DNA of 64,000 nucleotides, from contig NC_135550.1 of the NCBI RefSeq assembly GCF_964340395.1, positions 30,947,676 to 31,011,675 on the forward strand. The letters run 5' to 3'. Each line of letters opens with the position of its first letter. Positions within the stretch are counted from its first letter, which is position 1. Position numbers and translations under genes: made by a program. Origin of the DNA: Glandiceps talaboti. Taxonomy: Eukaryota; Hemichordata; Enteropneusta; Spengelidae. A model generated the notes under the pieces. That model was not told the DNA's origin. It made no database searches and worked only from the letters and a program-made list of their open reading frames with translations. Positions 1-8,644 of the stretch are shown here, piece by piece.

Positions 1-480
1 TTCATCAGTCTTGGTTTTTATGATTTGTCCTTTTCCTTTCACTTGTGTCTTATCTTTATTTGTGACTTTTGTTCCCTTCAAAACAGCTTTAGTTTGTTGA
101 CCTACGTCTTTATCTTCAGTCTCATGCACAGATTCAGCTAAATTGTTTTGTTTCTTTTTCTGTTTTTTCTTTACTTTCCTTTCCTTTTTATTTCTTCCTT
201 CATTTTCTTCTTCCGAGTCTGATAATTCATAGAATTTCTTCAAGTCCTCAGTAGTTGTCAGATTGACAGGTCTTCCCCTTTTATCAACAGTGTACTTTTC
301 TTTGAAGCGTTTATCTTTGAACATTCCTTGGAAACGTTTATCAATTTTGACTTTGCGTTCCAACATTGGCATTTGTTGGAACCTTGGATCTTTCTTGATG
401 TGGGCAAATCTCTCATCGTCTAAGGTAGCATCTGTCCTCTTTGAAGGCATCTTGTTTGCACCTTTCCCCTTGGAAGGCAT
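1..480 (-). CDS. ESF1: ESF1 homolog, N-terminal coding exon (partial, runs off window)
   Basis: Reading the minus strand from the ATG at 480-478 gives 160 codons with no stop, open at the window edge. The product is a lysine-rich N-terminus that I recognise as ESF1 (ABTAP), a nucleolar factor for 18S rRNA maturation in the small-subunit processome. Diagnostic blocks are KDPRF (residues 30-34), KVKIDKRF (43-50), VDKRGRP (65-71) and TTEDLKKFYELSDS (76-89). These are followed by an acidic patch and a basic low-complexity tail (about 97-111, KKERKVKKKQKKK), as in animal ESF1. Family members are about 850 residues, so roughly four fifths of the protein lies outside the window. A second in-frame ATG occurs at codon 11, so the exact start is uncertain. 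The frame stays open upstream of codon 1 as far as a splice acceptor, so the first ATG is chosen by homology to the usual short N-terminus. No intron is visible inside this stretch. Confidence 0.92.
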   Translation of the reverse strand, partial: MPSKGKGANKMPSKRTDATLDDERFAHIKKDPRFQQMPMLERKVKIDKRFQGMFKDKRFKEKYTVDKRGRPVNLTTTEDLKKFYELSDSEEENEGRNKKERKVKKKQKKKQNNLAESVHETEDKDVGQQTKAVLKGTKVTNKDKTQVKGKGQIIKTKTDE

Positions 481-533
481 TTTTGTTGGATATATTTTAT
501 ACAGAAATCTCTTGATATGGTACTGATAAACAC

Positions 534-548
534 CTGAAAATAAAGTAC
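534..548 (-). other. Putative 3' splice site of an ESF1 5' UTR intron
   Basis: On the minus strand a pyrimidine-rich tract ending TTTATTTTCAG precedes the sequence leading into the ESF1 ATG, so the exon would begin near 533. About 53 bases of leader would separate the acceptor from the ATG. This implies an untranslated first exon further upstream. Confidence 0.5.
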
Positions 549-1218
549 ACATAGAAAAATTCACATCCATACCTGCATTTGGAGTAATGTGGGGGGGGGG
601 GGGGGATCATTGTAATACAACAAATGTACAATACATATAGCTTGTAGAATAGACTTTGGAGAGGTCTCTCTCCAAATACTATGCTTGTAGGAATGAACAT
701 ACTTCCTGGTACTTTTATTGGCAATTAATAACAAAACCGTGCGCAATATACGACAATTACGTCAATTGCTTACTGATCAAATTTACTGAAGGTTTCTTTT
801 CCAGATTGCAGACGGAGATTGCCAGAACTAAAATGTGACTGTGATACTTTCACCTCAACCTACGTCACAATCCAGTTGGAAGAAACACCTGGGGGAAGGG
901 GTGTCCCCGAATCCCGATTAGTTCAAGACCGTAGACGTGCATGGACCGATGAACGTAAATGTTGCCAACCTTTCACCAAAACATAAACACGCTTGGTAAA
1001 CGACAGAGCAATCATCTAAACTTCGATGGAACTTTAACTTAGTTAACAAGTTGACACTGTGACAGTGCATGCAGTGTCCATTTCCTGCCAGCTACTGTAT
1101 TTGCAAATAAATCGTAGGGATTACACGTTTATTACCGATAAACTTATATCATTCACTTGCCGAGAAAATCATAATTTTACAGAATTATGTAGACAATTTA
1201 CAATAAATATACAAACCT
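549..1218. other. Probable ESF1 first intron / upstream intergenic sequence
   Basis: No coding frame is recognised. A 15-base G run lies at 591-605. A CRE-like TACGTCAC lies near 862-869. If the first exon proposed at about 1227 is right, this stretch is intronic; otherwise it is upstream sequence. Confidence 0.4.
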
Positions 1219-1330
1219 CTGCTCACGTGTAGATCGCCATGTGGATTTCACAATTTGTATATTGTTGTTAACTACGCATGCTCACGAATTGACCCCCAGA
1301 GGTCACATTTCAAAGCGAGGCAAGGGTAAT
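1219..1330 (-). promoter_or_regulatory. Candidate ESF1 promoter and first noncoding exon
   Basis: Upstream of ESF1, an NRF1-like ACGCATGC lies at 1274-1281, and a CACGTG E-box at 1224-1229 overlaps a good minus-strand donor (GTGAGC, 1226-1221). A short first exon ending near 1227 and splicing to the acceptor near 534 would give an intron of about 690 bases. NRF1 and E-box motifs are common at housekeeping ribosome-biogenesis promoters (established knowledge). The assignment is inference, without transcript support. A short upstream ATG frame would lie in this exon. Confidence 0.3.
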
Positions 1331-1573
1331 CCCAAAGTAGGACTAGTACTAGTAGTGAGTAGTTGTACACAAACTTTTATGCACACAGGATCATAACTGT
1401 ATAATTATGTATGTTCAGTAGTTACCTGCTGATTTTCAATTAACAACGTAGAAATGACAATGGAAAGGGAAATGAGCCGTATCAAAATATACGACAATAG
1501 GAAAAGGTTAGTTGAAATTCATCCTCAAAAAACAAAAACAAATCAAAACTAAATAGAATACCTACCCTGCATT

Positions 1574-1706
1574 GTATGTATGTATGTATGTATGTATGTA
1601 TGTATGTATGTATGTATGTATGTATGTATGTATGTATGTATGTATGTATGTATGTATGTACGTACGTACGTACGTACGTACGTGTGTGTGTGTGTATGTA
1701 TGTATG

Positions 1707-1745
<39 letters not shown>

Positions 1746-1748
1746 ATC
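1574..1748. repeat. Compound microsatellite (GTAT)n-(GTAC)n-(GT)n-(GTAT)n
   Basis: About 175 bases pass from pure GTAT repeats through a GTAC block (about 1657-1682) to GT repeats and back to GTAT. The ORFs reported across it are repeat translations, not genes. Confidence 0.98.
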
Positions 1749-2470
1749 TATAGGGGCATATGGTAAACATGATTTTTTTTAGTAAACAAACTAAATTGCA
1801 CAATTGTTCCTTTCAATATCCAGTCAAGATTAAAGTGAACTGTGACTTTGTACATTTCAAATTGTTCATTCATTTAGCTTCCCTATCTTACTGTTGCATT
1901 CTCCCTCCCTCCTAGTTACTCCTTAGTTACTCCTTAGTTACTAAAGTTATTTCAATCTTTGGATGTCTAGATTTACTAAATAAAGCCCATTTTTAAAGTG
2001 TGTGTCTTGTGTTTATTTTCAATGGATGACAATGCCAATGTTAACTATGGCTGATATTAGGCAAAAATTTAAAAAATGTGTTGGTTTCCAATAGCATGAC
2101 TTCAGAAAATTGGGTAGGTCAGTTTGAATTTTATTTAGTTGATTATTTAATTAATTAATTAATTTATTTATTTTTGTTTGTTACAAATTGCTTCGATCCT
2201 AAGGCATAGTACTTGTTGATCACAATGCTTTTCTGTGATTGTTTGATGAGGTATAAGACGTAAATAAAGACAATTGTATGTGAAGTACACGAACACAATG
2301 TCCAGACTGTATGCTGTTCAAATTACTTGAATGTAAAAAATGTGTACAGTCAGCAGTTTAGACTAGGGCCAGTTGGCTTATCAGAAACACAAAAGTTTTT
2401 TTATTTTGTCCATATTACATTTCCTACTGTTCACATTGTGTTGCCAACCTATTCATGAGATTTGATCATA
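1749..2470. other. AT-rich intergenic sequence
   Basis: No gene recognised. It contains AATAAA-type signals and TTAATTAATTAATT runs (about 2147-2167). A tandem TTAGTTACTCC occurs at about 1912-1940. Confidence 0.6.
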
Positions 2471-2882
2471 TTCCAGTATTTTGTGTACCTACCAGTCATA
2501 ATTCTATCATCATGGCATTTTAATATAGCAAGTAAATCTTTGGCAAGAGAAATTTTTAAGGTAAAGCTTGTTTTACAAAATCTTGAGAATATATGTATAG
2601 GATAAACAACTTTGAATATTTTGATATTTGTTTGAATATATGTAATACAATGCAGAAAAAACAGTTCTAAAATAATTGAAACAAGAAAATAAATTGGAAG
2701 AGCAGTGATAAATGATTTTTTACTTTAAAAACAAAAAATATTCAGATTAAAAAGATATGTGGCTGTATATACCAAAAACAAAGGTATCTGAGGATGTGTG
2801 TTAGAGGGCAGTGTTTAAGTGTATCTAACTACAAACTTGTATAATAATCACATTCAAGATAGCTGTAGTTTAACACAGCTCA

Positions 2883-2896
2883 CCACTAGGTGGCAG
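2883..2896 (+). promoter_or_regulatory. CTCF-like site
   Basis: CCACTAGGTGGCAG matches every position of the CTCF core consensus CCASYAGRKGGCRS and continues CAGA. It sits only in copy 1 of the segmental duplication, just before the GACA/GATA microsatellite. CTCF is present in most bilaterians; occupancy is not shown. Confidence 0.45.
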
Positions 2897-2905
2897 CAGA
2901 CATGA

Positions 2906-2956
2906 TAAATAGATAGATACACAGACAGACAGACAGACAGACAGACAGATAGATAG

Positions 2957-2987
<31 letters not shown>

Positions 2988-2993
2988 GATAAA
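2906..2993. repeat. (GATA)n/(GACA)n microsatellite
   Basis: GATA, then GACA, then GATA tetranucleotides with a few interruptions, lying inside duplication copy 1. Confidence 0.97.
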
Positions 2994-4800
2994 TGAAAGG
3001 CCGATACAAAGAATACTTAGAACTCAAGTAATGAGCAGTTTTGGTCAACATGCATTTTGTATGTCAAAAATTACATTTCCCAGTAATGAAGTGATTAATA
3101 ATCTTTGTAAAAAGATCAGATCTATAGTTTGTGATAAATCATCAAATCTTGATGTCAAATACTAGTATGTGAATGTGCTTGAAATTGTAGTCATTCACAC
3201 ATTTGCTATTTTAAAAATGTGAATATCATGATTCTGAAAAGGTGTGAAAAATCATCTAAAAACTGCATCTCCAAACTGTATTGATTTTTCACCAAAGGTG
3301 TGAGACATCTCCATCATTGATGATATAACTAGTTTGCTACAGAATATTTGCTGTCTTATTTGTTAAGTTTGTTAATGGTATATGAAAGCCTTGCAGCATT
3401 AAAATATTACATTCTCAAGACAACAATTGTAGCTCTAGATGTTATAGTGGTCAAGGTGTGTCAAATGTTATGATGTGTAGGAGTAATTGTCCATGACGTA
3501 GAAATCACTGATGCATCACTTTCCAACAGTAAATAAGGGTCATTTGCTTTTGTGTGAATGCAATGACTTCATAGAAAGCAGTGTGTTGACTTCTATGTAA
3601 GGGTTTTAACAGAAATTTGTTCCCACCAAAATTCAGTACAATTTTAAATTGAAGTTTTAATTCTAATGAAAAAAATTCACTTTTTTGACCAAAGTAAATC
3701 ATAGTAATCTTTTTAAGTATTTTTTGATAAAAAAGAAAGAGACTGGGGATTATTTTTTATGAAAAAATTCAAATTTTTGTGTTAAAGTTCAAGCTTCCAT
3801 CTGTGAAATATATATGAACAGAGCTGAGTAATAAGTATTATTGTTTAGATGGAGGCTTAAGGTAACTGACCGTAACTGGACTCATTTTGTTTGACTAACA
3901 ATGATCACTCTTCAAGTCATGTAATAGGGGTCATTTAATTGCTTCATTCACATGAATGTAAGAAATTTACTCAAACTTGATGTGAAGATTTATTCACATT
4001 AATTCCTGCATTTTGTGTACCTACCAGTCATAATTCTATCATTATGGCATTTTAATGTAGCAAGTAAATCTTTGGCAAGAGAAATTTTTAAGGTAAAGCT
4101 TGTTTTACAAAATCTTGAGGAGAATATATGTATAGGATAAACAACTTTGAATATTTTGATATTTGTTTGAATATCTGTTATACAATGCAGACAAAACAGT
4201 TCTAAAATAATTGAAACAAGAAAATAAATTGGAAGAGCAGTGACAAATGTTGTTTTAATTACTTTACTACAAAAAATATAAATATTGAGATTAAAAAGAT
4301 ATACTGCTGTATATACCAAAAACAAAGGTATCTGAGGATGTGTGTTAGAGGGCAGTGTTTAAGTGTATGTAACTACAAACTTGTATAATAATCACATTCA
4401 AGATAGCTGTAGTTTACATGTAGCAGTTTTGGTCAACGTGCATTTTGTATGTCAAAAAGTACATTTCCCAGTAATGAAGTGATTAATAATCTTTGTAAAA
4501 AGATCAGATCTATAGTTTGTGATAAATCATCACATCTTGATGTCAAATACTAGTATGTGAATGTGCTTGAAAAAGTAGTCATTCACACATTTGCTATTTT
4601 AAAAATGTGAATATCATGATTCTGAAAAGGTGTGAAAAATCATCTAAAAACTGCATCTCCAAACTGTATTGATTTTTCACCAAAGGTGTGAGACATCTCC
4701 ATCATTGATGATATAACTAGTTTGCTACAGAATATTTGCTGTCTTATTTGTTAAGTTTGTTAATAGTATTTGAAAGCCTTGCAGTATGAAAATCTTACAT

Positions 4801-6188
4801 ATAGTAAATTATTACATTTGGTGAAAATTACACGTGTTTATTATTATTAACATTTTATTATTAGGTGACACTTACATTTCTGTAGAAAAAGTTCTATTTG
4901 TAATCACTCCAACTATGCTTTGTTGCTACATGTGTTATTTTACTAACAAGGTACTGTTTTCATTCTTTCTTTGTTTAAATTTTAATTACCATCATTCAAG
5001 TTTGATGAAAGGAAAATCTCCTTTCCTAAAATTGCTTTCTTACATGGATGGTCATGGGTGATTGAAGAAATTTTGCAGTGATTGGTTTTTGTTGTGAAAA
5101 TGTCAATAATTTTTGATGGTACGGATGCCATGATTTCAAGAGATTGTTGTATTAGATAGAGGTAGTAAGAATAGTTTGTTGTATTAGATAGATGTAGTAT
5201 AGATTTCAAGAATAGTTTGTTCTATTAGACAGATGTAATATAGATTTCAGGAGTAGTTTGTTGTATTAGATGTAGTATAGATTTCAGGAATAGTTGTTGT
5301 ATTAGATGTAGTATAGATTTCAGGAGTAGTTTGTTCTATTAGATGTAGTATAGATTTCAAGAATAGTTTATTGTATTAGATGTAGTATAGATTTCAAGAA
5401 TAGTTTGTTCTATTAGATGTAGTATAGATTTCAAGAATAGTTTGTTGTATTAGATGTAGTATAGATTTCAAGAGTAGTTTGTTCTATTAGATAGAGGTAG
5501 TATAAATTTCAAGAATAGTTTGTTGTATTAGATGTAGTATAGATTTCAAGAATAGTTTGTTGTATTAGATGAAGTATACATTTCAAGAGTAGTTTGTTGT
5601 ATTACATGTAGTATAGATTTCAAGAATAGTTTGTTGTATTAGATGTAGTATAGATTTTAAGAATAGTTTGTTGTATTAGATGTAGTATAGATTTCAAGAA
5701 TAGTTTGTTCTATTAGATGTAGTATAGATTTCAGGAGTAGTTTGTATAGATTTCAGGAGTAGTTTGTTGTATTATATGTAGTATAGATTTCAGGAGTAGT
5801 TTGTTCTATTAGACAGATGTAGTATAGATTTCAGGAGTAGTTTGTTCTATTAGATGTAGTATAGATTTCAAGAATAGTTTGTTCTATTAGATGTAGTATA
5901 GATTTCAAGAATAGTTTGTTCTATTAGATGTAGTATAGATTTCAAGAGTAGTTTGTTCTATTAGATACATTGTAGTATAGGTCATTATTACTTCACCATG
6001 AGGTTTCAGTACAGTAGACAACAAAAGAATAGCAATTAAAGATATATTTTCATTTCATGGAAAACATTCACATTAAAAATGAATTAAAAAGTTGTTACAG
6101 TGATGTATAGTTTGGTTTTTATCATTGATGTAAGTTTTTGACATTTCTATATCTGTAATGAAAAAATGAAAGATCTGTTATTGCCAAA
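4801..6188. mobile_element. Possible nonautonomous insertion carrying a 37-bp minisatellite
   Basis: This segment splits duplication copy 2 and is flanked by ACAT. It has unique AT-rich ends (4801-5125 and 5976-6188) around a 37-bp tandem array. Tandem repeats inside nonautonomous Helitron-like elements are known in invertebrates. No terminal hallmark (hairpin plus CTRR end) was confirmed, so the class is open. Confidence 0.35.
5126..5975 (+). repeat. 37-bp minisatellite, about 22-23 copies
   Basis: The unit spans TTTCAAGAATAGTTTG, TTGTATTAGATG and TAGTATAGA (37 bases; for example unit starts at 5544 and 5581). Variants include GTTGTATT versus GTTCTATT, CAAGAA versus CAGGAG, and units lengthened by AGATAGATG or AGACAGATG. 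One shortened unit lies at about 5740. Confidence 0.95.
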
Positions 6189-6661
6189 CATTCTCATGGC
6201 AACAATTGTAGCTGTAGATGTTATAGTGGTCAAGGTGTGTCAAATGTTATGATGCATAGGAGTAATTGTCCATGACGTAGAAATCACTGACGCATCACTT
6301 TCCAACAGTGCTTACCTATAAATAATAAGGGTCATTTGCTTTTGTGTGAATGCAAGGACTTCATAGAAAGCAGTGTGTTGACTTCTGTGTAAGTGTTTTA
6401 ACAGAAATTTGTTCCCACCAAAATTCAGTACAATTTTAAATTGAAGTTTTAATTCTAATGAAAAAATTCAAGCTTCCATCTGTGAAATATATATGAACAG
6501 AGCTGAGTATTATTGTTTAGATGGAGGCTTAAGGTAACTGACCGTAACTGGACTCATTTTGTTTGACTAACAATGATCACTCTTCAAGTCATGTAATAGG
6601 GGTCATTTGATTGCTTCACATTTACATGAATCTAAGAATTTTACACAAACTTGATGTGAAG

Positions 6662-8350
6662 TTCTAAAATAACAGTTTCTCAGAATATCTATTTCCACCC
6701 TCAATCCCACCAACCATCTCCTCCCCTCCCCTCCACCCTACCCTACACCAGATCAATGTACAGAAATATAATACTTTTCAAAGTTATTTCAATGTCAAAA
6801 TTTAGGTTTTAGGTCAAAATATCAGGCTAGAATTTGCATATGAAAAGGAAATGGAAGAGCTGCCATGAGTATATATTCTAGTATAGCTACAAATGTGACA
6901 CACAGGATGAACGTTTATAGTCTTATCAATAATTTATGGCCAATATTGACCACTCTTGTAGGATTGTAAGTTGTTATGAATGCAAGGAATTCAGACAAAG
7001 AATTTGTTAACTTCTGTTATTTCATTCTACTGACATTTTGTCCATCAATGTCATATTTTTCATTTTTGAAATAGTTATTGATATTGTTCAAATGAAAAAG
7101 AAGACTCTGAATTAGAGTTTAATGAGTATTAGAGTTAGCTTGAAGATGAAAAGTCAGGAACCGTCATACATGTTGGCCATTGGTAGGGATCATTGCAGAA
7201 ATGAATCTGACAGAGTTAGGACATTATAAGAGTGATTCTGTTTATTTCTATATTTCTCAACTAATCATTTTTTAACTGATCGGTCGGTTGGTCGGTTGGT
7301 GGGTTGGTGGGTTGGTTGGATGAAAAACAAAAATGTAGTCATATGAGTGACCAAATTGATTAGGTTGTGATTGTTTTTGATTTGCTGCATTTATTTGTCT
7401 TCAAAAAATCAAGTCTGCCAAGTACTGGTATGTGCAAATATGTAGCTAATACAAATAGTCTATATGTGTTGTATGTATTATTAAGCCTATGTGTTATTTT
7501 GTAATTTTTTAGGGTTATGTGAATTTGTCATATTTCAATGTTGGCCATGATACACAAATTGCAGAAGACACAGAGCTATTGACATTTGCATTGCTATTCC
7601 ATTGATCCCCTGGACTCATCAGTGGTTACTCTTTTGCTATAGCATGCAAGTGTAACACAAAATTCACATAGAGATTTGTAAATTTACCATTTCCCCCAGG
7701 AACAGAAAGTGAAATGTTTCTTTTATCAACTGCTAGAAAACCTGATTTCATCTCTCTTTTTAGGATTAAGGCACATGATGTAAAATATGCAAAATATTAA
7801 TTTTCCTAGGCTTTAAATCATCCTTTAAGAATTTATGATAGTTTTGTCACATTTTGAGTCCCCTTAATGATCATTTTCACTCAGATATATGGTGGGTTCA
7901 TATCTTACCATCAGTTGCATTGTTTTTGGCGGTTGTTTTTGCTGAGGCCTAATAAAAAAAAACCACTCCACCTAGTTTTTCACGCCAACCTGGAACTTTT
8001 TTTTATGTATTCAAGAAAAAAAAATAAAAACTCGAAAATCATGAAGTCTTGCAAGAAATAGTTTTTGCGGAAACTGAAATTGACTTAAAAAGACAATATA
8101 AAACTGTTTTTCCATTCTGTAATGGCTGTACATCTGATGAGAAGAAACCAATAACACAGAGACCATATGGAAAACAACGGAAAACATAACTACCTGAGCT
8201 AGACTCTCACATGAAAAAAAAATAATTTTAAAAAATAAAATAAAAAATTTACTACCCCACCTATTCTAAGATTGAATGTAATTGGAACCACACAATTTTT
8301 TTTTCTCCTGACCTACGCCATTGTGGACATTATTTATTTATTTATATTTT
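6662..8350. other. AT-rich intergenic sequence
   Basis: No gene recognised. It contains a pyrimidine tract at 6700-6750, a GGTCGGTTGGTGGG-type G/T repeat at 7280-7320, and one copy of the dispersed module near 6940-7015. Confidence 0.6.
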
Positions 8351-8371
8351 TTGGTTTAGAAATAGTGTTGG

Positions 8372-8640
8372 TTGGGTCACAAGAAACAGAGAAATGAAAA
8401 GTCAGTCAGTCAGTCCTTGACCATCATGGCTACAATTACCCTATTTACAAAGCCACACCAACTAGTTCACTTCAGTGCCATAGTTCTGAGAGATCAGCTT
8501 CATGTCGGTGACTTCCTTGATGATGTCAAACTATACCATCCTTGGACGTATGTCCTCTCTTCCTTTTCCCTTTAACCATTCTTTCCATTATTGCCTTTTC
8601 CAGACTGTTTGCTGCCCAAAATGAATAGGGCCACCCTAAA
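8372..8640 (-). mobile_element. Decayed non-LTR retrotransposon, reverse transcriptase C-terminal tail
   Basis: On the minus strand, three short frame pieces in order resemble the C-terminal tail typical of invertebrate non-LTR reverse transcriptases. They are LEKAIMERMVKGKRKRG (about 8618-8568), then FDIIKEVTDMKLIS (about 8530-8489), then TSWCGFVNRV and a stop followed by LTDF (about 8468-8400). Two frameshifts and several stops separate them, so the copy is dead. In the family this tail follows the RT domain and carries G-K-R-x-RGR-P, a W-x-DDIK motif and an R-W-x-x-F/LV-x-RV motif. The D-D-containing RT core is absent. The same stretch also has a plus-strand frame of 67 codons, which is a shadow. 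Confidence 0.6.
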
Positions 8641-8644
8641 CTTA

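Larger units (their letters stand above)
2471..4002 (+). repeat. Segmental duplication, copy 1
   Basis: A block starting near 2471 recurs in the same orientation from 4003, at an offset of 1532 bases, with long identical stretches (compare 2479-2880 with 4011-4415). Copy 1 carries about 170 bases absent from copy 2: the CTCF-like site and GACA/GATA microsatellite at 2877-3033. It also has about 113 bases around 3665-3790 that copy 2 lacks. That second difference is flanked by AAAAATTCA microhomology, suggesting a deletion in copy 2. No coding content is recognised. Confidence 0.9.
4003..6661 (+). repeat. Segmental duplication, copy 2, interrupted by a 1.4-kb segment
   Basis: The left part (4003-4800) matches 2471-3410 and the right part (about 6189-6661) matches about 3411-3990. 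Between them lie about 1.39 kb with no counterpart in copy 1. The boundary reads TTACAT on the left and ACATTCTCA on the right, versus TTACATTCTCA in copy 1. An ACAT repeat therefore flanks the segment, as an insertion target duplication could. Deletion from copy 1 is the alternative. Confidence 0.85.

Noticed and set aside
263-526. 87-codon plus-strand ORF
   Set aside because: Antisense shadow of the ESF1 exon.
3999-4325. 108-codon minus-strand ORF
   Set aside because: Lies in the segmental duplication, where the other copy does not keep the frame; hydrophobic AT-rich translation without a domain.
8372-8575. 67-codon plus-strand ORF
   Set aside because: Antisense shadow of the decayed retrotransposon tail.
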